Shown here piece by piece: positions 16,313 through 24,439 of a stretch of 64,000 nucleotides of DNA. The position numbers were made by a program, and so were the translations under genes. Source of the DNA: Solidesulfovibrio carbinoliphilus subsp. oakridgensis (GTDB lineage: Bacteria; Desulfobacterota; Desulfovibrionia; Desulfovibrionales; Desulfovibrionaceae); assembly GCF_000177215.2 (NCBI RefSeq), contig NZ_CM001368.1, forward strand, positions 2,046,001 through 2,110,000. Direction: 5' to 3'. The notes beneath the pieces were generated by a model. It was given only the letters and a program-made list of their open reading frames with translations, was not told where the DNA came from and did not search any database. Position 1 is the stretch's first letter. Every line of letters starts with the position of its first letter.

Positions 16313-16651
16313 CTATTTGACGGGCATGGTCCTGGTGACGGTCCTGATGCAGCCGGCCGTGGCCGAGGAGACCTTGCGCTGCATGTCGGCCGGCATGGTG
16401 CCGTTGGTCAGGATGTGGGACACGGTCCGGGAATTTAAAAGCGCGGCCGTCTGCTGGGTGGCGCACCGGCAGATGGCGTGGGTCTGGGTCCTGGTGTAGC
16501 CTTTTTTCAGGAATTCTCCTTCCTTTTGCAGGCATTCCCGGAGCATCTTTTCCTCCATGGCCCGGCGCATCTCCGGCGTCACGACGATGCCGGCCGCCAG
16601 GGCCGGGGCCGATGTGAAAAGGGCCAGCAACAACCACCCGATGATTCGCAT
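16313..16651 (-). CDS. small secreted protein, unknown function
   Basis: A 112-residue protein with a clear signal peptide (MRIIGWLLLALFTSAPALAA, cleavage after ALA) and a mature part of about 92 residues. It contains three mature cysteines (MLRECLQ, AICRCATQQ) plus one in AGCIRTV; no CxxCH haem motif is present. Charged helical segments (RRAMEEKMLREC) suggest a small periplasmic helical protein. The family is not recognised. It is followed by an unusual array of hairpins and lies alone between divergent and convergent neighbours. Confidence 0.75.
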   Translation of the reverse strand: MRIIGWLLLALFTSAPALAAGIVVTPEMRRAMEEKMLRECLQKEGEFLKKGYTRTQTHAICRCATQQTAALLNSRTVSHILTNGTMPADMQRKVSSATAGCIRTVTRTMPVK

Positions 16652-16781
16652 CGGTCCTCCCGGACAGGCGGCCTCGCCGCCCCATGACGTTTCCTCCCCC
16701 TAGAGGACCCGCCGGCCAAAGGCAAGCCTGCCCCCATCCTCTCCCGCGCAATGGCCGCAGAGCTCCCGACGCCCGTCCCCT

Positions 16782-16832
16782 TTCGGGTGGGTCCGGGAGG
16801 GGGTGACCCCCTCCCGGCCGCCGGAGGCATCT
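16782..16832 (-). repeat. post-gene palindromic repeat, copy C
   Basis: Minus-strand copy starting about 13 bases after the stop of the octahaem fusion gene; stem 16803-16813 region with GGGGGTGACCCCC centre. Nearly identical over 50 bases to copy A at 1933-1982. Confidence 0.85.
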
Positions 16833-16844
16833 CCCCGTCTTACC

Positions 16845-19487
16845 CTACCGCTCCATGTTGGCGTGGTGGACGTCGCCGCCTTCCATGGGGACGGTGTGGC
16901 AGACGTCGCAGCGCTTGCCCGAGCCGAGGACGCCGGGCGCTCCCATGTACTGCATGGACGGGATGTTGTTGACGTCCAGGCCGTAGTCGTTGACGGCCAC
17001 GGTGGTCGCGTGGGGGCTGCCGTGGCAGGCGGCGCAGGGGATGTTGCCGGTGTCTTCCCGGCGGTTGCGGAAAAGGCCGGAGGCGTCCTTGGTCCAGGCG
17101 TTAAAGGCCGTGGCGTCCTTGGCCGGCCGGGTGAAGTCCTTGTGGCAGGTCAGGCAGTCGGGCTCCTGGGTCCAGGCGGCCCGGGGATGGATGGCGGCCA
17201 CGTCCGGCACGCTTCGGGGCGCAAGCGGGGCCATGAGCCAGGCCGCCGCCGTTTTGCCGGCCGCTTTTTCGGCGGCCAAAAGCGACAGGGCGTGGTCTTC
17301 CATAAAGCCGTGGCAGCGCGGACAGCCGATGCCGGCGGCGTTGTGGTTGTCGCGCTGGGCCTGGGTGACGCCGGTCGGCGCAGTGGGATGGCACCTGGCG
17401 CAGGCGGTCTCGTCGGAGCCGGTCATGTAGTTGGCGTGAAAGCCGTGGATGGCGGCCGAGAGCGAGAGGAGTTCCGGCAGGCCCTTGGCCTCCGGACCGG
17501 CGTTCGGGCCGGCGTCCGGGTGGCAGGACTGGCAGGCCACGGGCTGGCCGGCGGCGGCCCTTTGGGCCATGTCGGTGCCGTTTCGCTTGTCGTGGACCGA
17601 GAGGATGTCCCGGGCCGTGTCCGGGGCCACGCCGGTCGTGCCGTCCACGGCAAAACCGCCGCCGTGGCAGGTAAAGCACCGCATTTCGGTTGAAGTCGGG
17701 GCCACGGCCCGGGTCGTGGCCAGGACCGCGCCGGTGGCCGCGTCCTTGGCCGTGACCGTGAAGACCGGATAGGAGTTGACCCCGCCGGTGTCCGGATAGG
17801 GCGTGACCGGGATGCCGGCCGCGGCAAAGACCTTGTCCCCGGCGGCCATGGTCCCGTCGGGCCCAAGGCCGGTGGTCGAGATGTCCGGGGCCAGCTCCCT
17901 GCCGGTCAGCGATTTGGCGTATTTCCAGAAATCGGAGCGTTTCGACGGATGCTTGAACCCGTCCGGGGCCTCGTAGGTCAGGCTGACGTTGGCCGTGACC
18001 ACCTCGGGGGTGACGTCGCGCTTTACGAGCACGGCCGTCAGCGTGTTGCCGGGCACGGCCAGGGTGAACGAGCCGTCGCAGCCGGCCGTGGCCACCACGC
18101 CGAGGGTATTGAACGCCAGGAGGAGATGGCTGGCCGTGTCCGGGTCAAAGGCCGGCAGGTCCACGGTGGCCGGCTCTACGGCGACCGGCTCGTCTTTTTC
18201 GGGCGGCCGGCCGTTCAGGCCTTCGGCCACGTAGGCGGCCAGGGCCTCGCGCTCGGCCGGGTTGCCCAGAAAAGGCGGCATCTGGGTGAAAAGCTTGCCC
18301 TGGCCGGCCAGGAAGGCGCTGACCCCTTCGGACCCGATGTGCTTGGTATAATTTCGGATGTCTTTGAATGGGCCGCCCACGGCGTGGCAGGCCAGGCACT
18401 GGGCGGTGTAGAGCGCGTGGCCGGCGGCAAGTTTGTTTTCGGCCGTGACCTGCCGGACCTTGGCCCACTTGAGCCGGGGGAGAAACGGCGCGTCATAGGG
18501 CGCGGCCTGGCTCGGACGGATGTCCGTGGACCAGACCAGCCCACTTATGAGCCAGGGCTTGCGGGCCGCCTCGCGCAGGGTCTCGAAGGTGCCGATGAGG
18601 CCGAGGCCGCAAAGGAGCAACAGCGCGGCCAGGGCCCGGCGGACCGGCAGCGGCAGCCGGGTGGCCAGAGCCAGGGAACCGGCGGCCACGGCCAGGAGCA
18701 GGACCGGATAGGCCAGGCGCAAGGCCGGCATCTCGGTCGAGCGGCGCAGCACGAAGTCGCGCACGGACGGCGGCAGGACGCCGACATACCACCAGCCGGA
18801 GAGCAGCAGCACCGGGGCGGCGTAGACCACCCAGCGGCAGGCCGCCCGCAGCATGGTCTCCCGGGCCTCCTCGTCGCGGATGCCAAGGGCCGTGCCGAAG
18901 CCGAAAAGTCCGGCCAGGAGCAGGGCCATGGCCGTACGCAGGACCAGGGACGGCAGGAAGGTGGGATTGAAAAGGCCGTCCCAGAAATCGAGCGTCACCG
19001 GCCACTGGCCGGGCGTCAGCATGAAGCCGATGATGCCGTTGACCGTAAAAAGGGAAAGCCAGGCGAACAGGAAGTAGAAAAACCCGACCAACTGGTGCCT
19101 GGCCGGCTCCAGCCGGTCGAAGCCGTAATAGTAGACGAGCAGCGCCGCGATCTCGCCGGCGAAAAAGGTCCACTCCGTGGCCCAGCCCCAGACGAACGTC
19201 CGGATGAGGACCAGCGTGGCCTGGGGCGAGAGGACCGAGATGGTGAACCAGATACCGACCCCGGACAGGGCCCCGAAGACCATGGTCAGGAGCAGGAAAA
19301 ACCGGGTGTGGCGGTGAAGATAGGCCATGATCGGCGCGCTGCCGGCCTTGCGGGCCTTGGCCTCGGTCAGGACCAGGAAAAGCCCGCCGCCGACGGCGAA
19401 GTGGGCCACGAACACGTGGAGCACGGCGATGAGGGCAATGAAAAAGCCGCCGCCAAAGGCTCCGTTCTGCCAGACGGGAAAGTCCAT
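16845..19487 (-). CDS. cytochrome bd subunit I-like / octahaem cytochrome c fusion
   Basis: An 880-residue membrane redox protein. Residues about 1-340 resemble CydA: an early helix with histidines (VLHVFVAHFAVGGG), then EWTFFAGEIAALLVYYYGFDRL, close in pattern to CydA quinol-oxidase helices 3-4, and ARKPWLI recalling the CydA GRQPW motif. One CLACH site follows near residue 364 (monohaem cytochrome c-like domain). The C-terminal part has seven more CxxCH sites between about 604 and 864 (CFTCH, CQSCH, CARCH, CPRCH, CLTCH, CAACH, CDVCH), so eight c-haems in all, presumably periplasmic. It could pass electrons between quinol, cytochromes and possibly oxygen. It lies 3 bases after a second membrane subunit. 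Function is inferred. Confidence 0.85.
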   Translation of the reverse strand: MDFPVWQNGAFGGGFFIALIAVLHVFVAHFAVGGGLFLVLTEAKARKAGSAPIMAYLHRHTRFFLLLTMVFGALSGVGIWFTISVLSPQATLVLIRTFVWGWATEWTFFAGEIAALLVYYYGFDRLEPARHQLVGFFYFLFAWLSLFTVNGIIGFMLTPGQWPVTLDFWDGLFNPTFLPSLVLRTAMALLLAGLFGFGTALGIRDEEARETMLRAACRWVVYAAPVLLLSGWWYVGVLPPSVRDFVLRRSTEMPALRLAYPVLLLAVAAGSLALATRLPLPVRRALAALLLLCGLGLIGTFETLREAARKPWLISGLVWSTDIRPSQAAPYDAPFLPRLKWAKVRQVTAENKLAAGHALYTAQCLACHAVGGPFKDIRNYTKHIGSEGVSAFLAGQGKLFTQMPPFLGNPAEREALAAYVAEGLNGRPPEKDEPVAVEPATVDLPAFDPDTASHLLLAFNTLGVVATAGCDGSFTLAVPGNTLTAVLVKRDVTPEVVTANVSLTYEAPDGFKHPSKRSDFWKYAKSLTGRELAPDISTTGLGPDGTMAAGDKVFAAAGIPVTPYPDTGGVNSYPVFTVTAKDAATGAVLATTRAVAPTSTEMRCFTCHGGGFAVDGTTGVAPDTARDILSVHDKRNGTDMAQRAAAGQPVACQSCHPDAGPNAGPEAKGLPELLSLSAAIHGFHANYMTGSDETACARCHPTAPTGVTQAQRDNHNAAGIGCPRCHGFMEDHALSLLAAEKAAGKTAAAWLMAPLAPRSVPDVAAIHPRAAWTQEPDCLTCHKDFTRPAKDATAFNAWTKDASGLFRNRREDTGNIPCAACHGSPHATTVAVNDYGLDVNNIPSMQYMGAPGVLGSGKRCDVCHTVPMEGGDVHHANMER

Positions 19488-19490
19488 GCC

Positions 19491-20540
19491 CTACCCCCTC
19501 CCCGCCGGCCGTCGCCAGACGCCAAGGATCCAGACGGTCACGCCGGCGACGCCGGCAAGGCTGGCCAGGAACATGGCCAGTGGCCCGTACTGGGGCAGGA
19601 CGGCCAGGGAGGCCGGCGAGAATTCCGGGGCGAGCAGGGCCTGCCGGACCAGCTCCCGGACCGTGACCATGCCGAGGACCGTGGCCACGACGAACAGGGC
19701 GGCCCGGCCGGGGGCGCCGCGAAGGCCCTGGAAAAGGGCCGCCAGGCCAAGGCCGGCGGCCAGGGCCAGCAGGGCCGTGTGGGGGAGGCTTCCCCCAAGG
19801 AAAAGGCCGCGCGCGGCCGCCGGCAGGGTGAAGAGAAAGACCAACCCGTCGGCGAGCTGGACCATGGTGGCCCGGGTGAACCACCAAAGCCCGAGCCGCA
19901 TCCGGGCCCCGGCCTCCGCGTCGCCCCGGCCGGCGGCCCGGCGGTGGATAAGCGCCAGGAACAACCCGCCGACGGCCAGGGAGGCGACCAGGAAATGGAG
20001 CCAGCGGGGGAAAAACGTCGGGTCGCCGAAGTTGAAAAAAGTCCCCGTCTCGTGGCCGAACCAGCCGTCCCAGGCCCCGGGCCGGATGGCCAGGGTGGAG
20101 GCGTTGACCATGACGAGGCTGGCCAAAAGGAGCAGCAGGACCGGCGGCACGAGGAAGACGCCCGATCCCGGGGCGGACAGGCGCGGCTGGGCGTAGTAAA
20201 GGAACGCATAGGCGGCCATGACCACCAGGAAAAACGACATCCAGGCCACGGCCGACAGGATGGCCGCCGTGTAGAGGTACTGGCCGTAGAGGACCGAGGC
20301 GAACAGAAGCGGCGGCACGCCGAGGTTGACGGTCACGGCCACGGCCGTGGGCAGCCTGCCGCCAAGGCTCGTGGCCGCGCCCCGGCCGGGACCGGGGGTC
20401 AGGAACGCGATCAGGCTGCCGCCAAGGGCCGCGTTCATGACCAGCAGGTGGGCGGCGAAGGTGACCAGGAGCAGGGGCTCGAACAGGCCCCACGGCGCTG
20501 GAAGGGCCGAACCGGGCGGGATGGGCAGGGAGGACGGCAT
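19491..20540 (-). CDS. polytopic membrane subunit paired with the CydA-like octahaem protein
   Basis: A 349-residue integral membrane protein with about eight to nine hydrophobic helices. The first helix region (LLLVTFAAHLLVMNAALGGSLIAF) has a histidine and glycine pattern like that of its downstream partner's first helix, and HETGTFFNFGDPTFFPRWLHFLVAS has further conserved-looking histidines that might bind haem b. It is not a convincing CydB. It is first in a two-gene operon (3-base gap), so it is probably the second core subunit of a bd-like complex. Confidence 0.75.
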   Translation of the reverse strand: MPSSLPIPPGSALPAPWGLFEPLLLVTFAAHLLVMNAALGGSLIAFLTPGPGRGAATSLGGRLPTAVAVTVNLGVPPLLFASVLYGQYLYTAAILSAVAWMSFFLVVMAAYAFLYYAQPRLSAPGSGVFLVPPVLLLLLASLVMVNASTLAIRPGAWDGWFGHETGTFFNFGDPTFFPRWLHFLVASLAVGGLFLALIHRRAAGRGDAEAGARMRLGLWWFTRATMVQLADGLVFLFTLPAAARGLFLGGSLPHTALLALAAGLGLAALFQGLRGAPGRAALFVVATVLGMVTVRELVRQALLAPEFSPASLAVLPQYGPLAMFLASLAGVAGVTVWILGVWRRPAGRG

Positions 20541-20743
20541 GGGAGAACGGCTCCTTCCCGCAGCCCGGCCTCCGGACGGACCGGCAGGGAGCAGGCGGCG
20601 GACAGGGGGGATTTGAGGCGAGTCTAGGCCAGAGGACCGCCAATAACAATATCATTTGTGACATGTGGCGGGAAAACGGCCGGTATCGTCCCCTGGCCGG
20701 GCCTCGACGTCCGGGCCGGGCCATGCTAGGGGCTGCGCAAAAA

Positions 20744-20760
20744 AGGGGAGTGCCTCCCCT
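20744..20760. terminator. bidirectional terminator-like hairpin
   Basis: AGGGGAG-TGC-CTCCCCT (7-bp stem) is flanked by an A run on the left (20739-20744) and GGTTTTTCCCTTTT on the right, so either strand would read a stem followed by U residues. Confidence 0.45.
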
Positions 20761-20774
20761 GGTTTTTCCCTTTT

Positions 20775-20835
20775 CCCGCCCGGCCCTTGTCCTTGGACGG
20801 TCCAAGGCCATTTCCCCAACCGGGCGGGTTTTCTT
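20775..20835 (+). ncRNA. candidate structured RNA or attenuator with terminator
   Basis: Outer arms CCCGCCCGG (20775-20783) and CCGGGCGGG (20820-20828) enclose a second hairpin CCTTGGA-CGG-TCCAAGG (20791-20807); the outer stem is followed at once by TTTTCTT. This nested fold plus U tract is what an attenuator or the 3' end of a small RNA looks like. It lies 127 bases before the small gene that heads the menG pair. No known RNA family is recognised. Confidence 0.4.
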
Positions 20836-20961
20836 AAAAAAAGACGGGGCCGGCCCCGTAACCGGACGCCGCCGGCAGGCCCTGGCCGGCGAAACGCGCC
20901 CAATCCCCTTCCCCTCGTTCGGGGACCGGGCGGACGTACCAAGGGACGGATGGAGGAACGC

Positions 20962-21159
20962 ATGGACAAGCGGGAAAACCTGGCCTTGCAGGTGACCAAG
21001 GAGATCGTGGTCAAGTTCGTGGAGACCGGCCGCATCTCCCCCGGCAACTTCACCGAGCACTTCGGCCCCATTTATGCGGAAGTGCTGCGGGTCATCAGCC
21101 GGCCCGAGGCCGCAGGCGACGCCAAGGGCGAGGCCAGGGACGGCCGCGACCATGGCTGA
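20962..21159 (+). CDS. small conserved-looking protein upstream of menG
   Basis: A 65-residue acidic/basic mixed protein with a helical core (LALQVTKEIVVKFVETGR, then FGPIYAEVLRVIS). The pattern recalls the small N-terminal module of MucR-like proteins, but no zinc finger or known domain follows and the function is unknown. The start at 20962 was chosen because GGAGG lies 7 bases upstream; another ATG 12 bases earlier overlaps that site. It overlaps the methyltransferase gene by eight bases, so the two are translationally coupled. Confidence 0.7.
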   Translation: MDKRENLALQVTKEIVVKFVETGRISPGNFTEHFGPIYAEVLRVISRPEAAGDAKGEARDGRDHG

Positions 21160-21871
21160 TCTCCCCGTGCCGGGCGAATCGGGGCGCGTGTCCGGCATGT
21201 TCGGCCGGGTGGCCGGTTCCTACGATCTTTTAAACCACCTGCTTTCGGGCGGGCTCGACATCGCCTGGCGGCGGGCCATGGTCCGGGCCCTGCTGACCCC
21301 GGGCCTGCCGCCGGGGCCCCTGCTGGACCTGGCCGCCGGCACGCTCGACGTGTCGATCATGCTGGCCCGCCACGGCGACCGCACGATCGTGGCCGCCGAT
21401 CCCTGCCGGCCGATGCTCACCCGGGGCGTGGCCAAACTGACGGCGGAAACCCGCGGCCGCATCCATCCGGTCGAGGGCGACGGGTTGTCCCTGCCCCTGG
21501 CCGACGGGTCCGTGGCCGGGGCCACCATCGCCTTTGGCATCCGAAACATCCGGCCGCGGCCCGAGGCCTTTGCCGAGCTGGCCCGGGTCATCCGGCCCGG
21601 CGGCCGGCTGATGGTCCTGGAATTCGGCACCGGCAAGCGCCGGCTGTGGGGCGGGTGCTACAACTTCTACCTGCGCCGGGTCCTGCCGGTCATCGGCAAG
21701 ATCGTGTCCGGCGACGACGAGGCCTACCGCTATCTGGCCGCGACCATAAGCGAATTTCCCCACGAGGATGCGCTGGCCGCCGAGATGCGCCAAGCCGGCT
21801 TTCGGGACGTGACCTACCGGGCCATGACCGGCGGCATCGTCTTCCTGCATGCCGGCATCAAAGGCGCGTAA
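21152..21871 (+). CDS. menG: demethylmenaquinone methyltransferase (UbiE/MenG)
   Basis: SAM-dependent C-methyltransferase that makes menaquinone from demethylmenaquinone. The 239-residue protein has the UbiE/COQ5 N-terminal signature (MFGRVAGSYDLLNHLLSGGLD), SAM motif I LLDLAAGTLDVSI, and the second family signature near AFGIRNIRPRPEAFAEL with VIRPGGRLMVLEF. Given the futalosine-pathway genes nearby and no ubiquinone genes, menaquinone is the likely product. The start overlaps the upstream small gene. Confidence 0.93.
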   Translation: MADLPVPGESGRVSGMFGRVAGSYDLLNHLLSGGLDIAWRRAMVRALLTPGLPPGPLLDLAAGTLDVSIMLARHGDRTIVAADPCRPMLTRGVAKLTAETRGRIHPVEGDGLSLPLADGSVAGATIAFGIRNIRPRPEAFAELARVIRPGGRLMVLEFGTGKRRLWGGCYNFYLRRVLPVIGKIVSGDDEAYRYLAATISEFPHEDALAAEMRQAGFRDVTYRAMTGGIVFLHAGIKGA

Positions 21872-21966
21872 ACGGCCCCGGCCGGCAAGGGACGACAGCG
21901 GAATCGACAGGGGGACGCGGGCCGGGGGAGGGCCTGGGGCCGGCATTGCCGGGGCCCCGGGACGGA

Positions 21967-22173
21967 TCAGCCCCCGGTCGCGCGCAGCACGAAAATGAGC
22001 GCCAATCCGGCCACGATGGCCGTCATGCCGAGGGCCCGCAGCTCGCCGGGCCGCCGTTCGGCCAGGGCGCGCAACACCACGGGCATCTTCTCGGCTCCCA
22101 GGAAATACGGCAGCCCTTCCAGGATAAAGGCCAGCCCCAACGCCGTCAGGAAAAGCTTCCAATCGAATTGCAT
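21967..22173 (-). CDS. DUF2065 small membrane protein
   Basis: A 68-residue protein with two transmembrane helices: WKLFLTALGLAFILEGLPYFL at the N-terminus and GMTAIVAGLALIFVL at the C-terminus, joined by a short charged loop. This matches DUF2065 (YjeT-like) proteins, whose role is unknown. The ATG at 22173 was preferred over a TTG six bases upstream because family members start just before the tryptophan. It is convergent with menG and divergent from the nucleotide-sugar dehydrogenase gene. Confidence 0.82.
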   Translation of the reverse strand: MQFDWKLFLTALGLAFILEGLPYFLGAEKMPVVLRALAERRPGELRALGMTAIVAGLALIFVLRATGG

Positions 22174-22272
22174 GCCCAAAGACTACGGGGTCGGCCGGGA
22201 CATGTAAATACGCCTGCCTTGCCGGCCGGTCCGCTTTGCGGTATCGGCCGAAAGGTCCCCCGCTTACTATGC

Positions 22273-22278
22273 AAGGAG
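22273..22278 (+). promoter_or_regulatory. ribosome binding site selecting a TTG start
   Basis: AAGGAG lies 8 bases before TTG at 22287. The nearer in-frame ATG at 22269 has no such site upstream, so the TTG is the better start for the nucleotide-sugar dehydrogenase. Confidence 0.6.
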
Positions 22279-22286
22279 CACTACCA

Positions 22287-23600
22287 TTGATCACTTTTGA
22301 GGAAATCCGCGCGAAAAACGCGGCCGTGGCCGTCATTGGCCTGGGTTATGTGGGCCTGCCCCTGGCCGTGGCCCTGGCCAAGCATTTCGACGTGGTCGGC
22401 TTCGACGTCAAGGCCGCCCGGGTGGCCGAGCTGGCCTCCGGCCAGGACAGCACCCTGGAAGTCGATCCGGCCGAACTGGCCGCGACCTCGCTGCGCTTCA
22501 CCCATCAGGCCGCCGACCTGGCCGCCTGCAAGATCTTCATCGTGGCCGTGCCCACGCCCATAAACGCCAACCGGGTGCCGGACCTCGGCCCCCTGGTCGG
22601 CGCGTCGCGGCTCCTGGCCGGCCACCTCTCCCCCGGGTCCATCGTGGTGTACGAATCCACGGTCTACCCGGGCCTGACCGAGGAGGTCTGCCAGCCGCTC
22701 CTGGAAAAGGGGTCGGGACTGGCCGCCGGCACGGACTTTTTTCTGGGCTATTCGCCGGAGCGCATCAATCCCGGCGACAAGGTCCACACCCTGGCCACCG
22801 TGGTCAAGGTCGTGGCCGGCCAGACCCCGGAAGTCACCGATCTCCTCGCCTCGCTCTACGGCGCGGTGGTCACGGCCGGCATCCACAAGGCCCCGTCCAT
22901 CAAGGTGGCCGAGGCGGCCAAGGTCATCGAGAACACCCAGCGCGACATCAACATCGCGCTCATGAACGAGCTGTCGCTTATCTGCGAGCGCCTGGACATC
23001 GACACCATCGATGTCTTGAAGGCCGCCGAGACCAAGTGGAACTTCCTGCCCTTCCGGCCGGGCCTGGTCGGCGGGCACTGCATCGGCGTGGACCCCTACT
23101 ATCTGCTCTACAAGGCCCAGAGCCTGAACCTCCACCCCCAGGTCATCCCGGCCGGCCGGCGCATCAACGACTCCATGGGCAAGCACGTGGCCGAGGTCAC
23201 GATCAAGATGCTCATCCGCTCGGAGTGCCGGGCCAGCTGCGCCAGGATCGGCGTCCTTGGCCTGACGTTTAAGGAAAACGTGCCGGATCTGCGCAACACC
23301 AAGGTCGTGGACATCATCCACGAGCTTTGCGACTTCCGCATGCACGTCCTGGTCCACGATCCCATGGCCTCGCCGGAAGAGGCCCGGGCGGAATACGGCC
23401 TGACCACGGTGCCCGCCTCCGAGCTGCGGGACCTCGACGCCCTGATCGTGGCCGTCGGCCACGACGCCTTCAAGGGGCTTACGCTGGAAGAAATCGCCGG
23501 CTGGTTCCGGCCGAGCGTCCAGCCCATCCTCATCGACGTCAAGGGCATCTACGGCCGCCTGGACGCGGAAGCGGCCGGCTTCCGCTACTGGCGGCTCTAG
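22287..23600 (+). CDS. UDP-N-acetylhexosamine dehydrogenase (WbpA/TviB type)
   Basis: NAD-dependent nucleotide-sugar 6-dehydrogenase that oxidises a UDP-sugar to the uronic acid for surface polysaccharide. It has the Rossmann motif VIGLGYVGLPLAVAL, the segment VYESTVYPGLTEEVC, the catalytic-cysteine motif GGHCIGVDPYYL near residue 262 and the C-terminal VLGLTFKENVPDLRNTK. These fit the UDP-GlcNAc/GalNAc dehydrogenase subgroup (WbpA, TviB) more than UDP-glucose dehydrogenase. Start at TTG (22287) on the strength of AAGGAG; ATG 18 bases earlier is possible. Other polysaccharide genes are not adjacent. Confidence 0.9.
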   Translation: MITFEEIRAKNAAVAVIGLGYVGLPLAVALAKHFDVVGFDVKAARVAELASGQDSTLEVDPAELAATSLRFTHQAADLAACKIFIVAVPTPINANRVPDLGPLVGASRLLAGHLSPGSIVVYESTVYPGLTEEVCQPLLEKGSGLAAGTDFFLGYSPERINPGDKVHTLATVVKVVAGQTPEVTDLLASLYGAVVTAGIHKAPSIKVAEAAKVIENTQRDINIALMNELSLICERLDIDTIDVLKAAETKWNFLPFRPGLVGGHCIGVDPYYLLYKAQSLNLHPQVIPAGRRINDSMGKHVAEVTIKMLIRSECRASCARIGVLGLTFKENVPDLRNTKVVDIIHELCDFRMHVLVHDPMASPEEARAEYGLTTVPASELRDLDALIVAVGHDAFKGLTLEEIAGWFRPSVQPILIDVKGIYGRLDAEAAGFRYWRL

Positions 23601-23620
23601 AAGCCGCGCCCGGACGCACC

Positions 23621-24427
23621 ATGGGCCAACCCACTCCCTCCCTGCCCGTCCCCGAAACCGGGCACGGCCTCGGGCCGGGCGGCACCTCCGGAAGGGGCAC
23701 CCCCCCTTCCGGCCGCCGTCGGCTCCTTGTCGCCTGCGCCACGGCCAAGGAATACAAGGCCGCCCTGGCCCCGCTCGGGGCTCCGGCCGCTCCGGAACCG
23801 GGCCGGGCCGTGCCCTGGCGGCGGGGCGGGCGCGATTTCCTGATCCTGGTCACCGGCGTCGGCCCGGTGGCCGCCGCCCTGGCCGTGGGCCGGGTCCTCG
23901 GCCGGCACGAGGGCGCGATCGGAGGGCTCGTCAACTGCGGCGTGGCCGGCTCCTTCGACCTGGCCGGCGTTCCCCTTGGCGGGCTGGTCGCGGCCACGGC
24001 CGAGGCCTTTCCGGAGTTCGGCCTGCGCCGGGAAGCCGGCACCGATCCCCGGGGCATCGGCTTTCCCCAGCTTTCCCTCCCCGGAGCCGGGGGCGGACCG
24101 GTCTTCGACCGCCTGCCGCTCGCTCCCGAGGCGGCGGCCGGGGACATGGGCCTCAGCCTGCCGCCGGGCACGCTCTTTGGCCCGTGCGTCACCGTGGCCG
24201 GCGTCTCCGGCGACGCGGCCCGGGCCGCGCTGCTGGCCCGCCGGTACGGCGCGGCCTGCGAATCCATGGAGGGGTTCGCCGTGGGCCTGGCTGCGGCCGT
24301 GGCCGGCCTGCCTTTCCTGGAGCTTCGGACCGTCTCCAACCGGGTGGGGGCCCGCCCGCCCGAGGACTGGGATCTGGCCGGGGCCCTGGCCGCCCTCGGC
24401 CGGGCCGTTGCCATCCTTTTTTCCTGA
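23621..24427 (+). CDS. mqnB: futalosine hydrolase
   Basis: MqnB releases hypoxanthine from futalosine, the second step of the futalosine route to menaquinone. The 268-residue protein has a purine-nucleoside-phosphorylase fold signature: LVTGVGPVAAALAVGRVL, NCGVAGSFDLAGVPLG and CESMEGFAVGLAAAVAGLPFLELRTVSN; the ESMEGF segment binds the nucleoside. The N-terminal 34 residues are proline- and glycine-rich and may be a mis-assigned extension; starts nearer RRLLVACATAKEY would be GTG/TTG or none. mqnD follows 12 bases later. Confidence 0.9.
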   Translation: MGQPTPSLPVPETGHGLGPGGTSGRGTPPSGRRRLLVACATAKEYKAALAPLGAPAAPEPGRAVPWRRGGRDFLILVTGVGPVAAALAVGRVLGRHEGAIGGLVNCGVAGSFDLAGVPLGGLVAATAEAFPEFGLRREAGTDPRGIGFPQLSLPGAGGGPVFDRLPLAPEAAAGDMGLSLPPGTLFGPCVTVAGVSGDAARAALLARRYGAACESMEGFAVGLAAAVAGLPFLELRTVSNRVGARPPEDWDLAGALAALGRAVAILFS

Positions 24428-24439
24428 CAAGGACGTGCC

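Larger units (their letters stand above)
20541..20961. other. 421-base gap with promoter-like AT patch and hairpins
   Basis: No convincing gene is seen. The part next to the redox operon holds an AT-rich island at 20641-20660 (CAATAACAATATCATTTGTG) in otherwise GC-rich DNA, the best candidate for the operon's promoter. It includes TTGTGAC, half of a CRP/HcpR-type site, without the other half. Further right are three hairpins described separately (20744-20760, 20775-20835, 20844-20859). Confidence 0.5.

Noticed and set aside
17949-20627. 892-codon plus-strand frame over the cytochrome operon
   Set aside because: Shadow of the minus-strand membrane genes; the translation is charged, glycine- and glutamine-rich with no domain.
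20641-20665. Possible CRP/FNR/HcpR binding site before the cytochrome operon
   Set aside because: Only one half-site (TTGTGA) is present; the matching TCACAA half is missing, so it is described only as an AT-rich promoter candidate.
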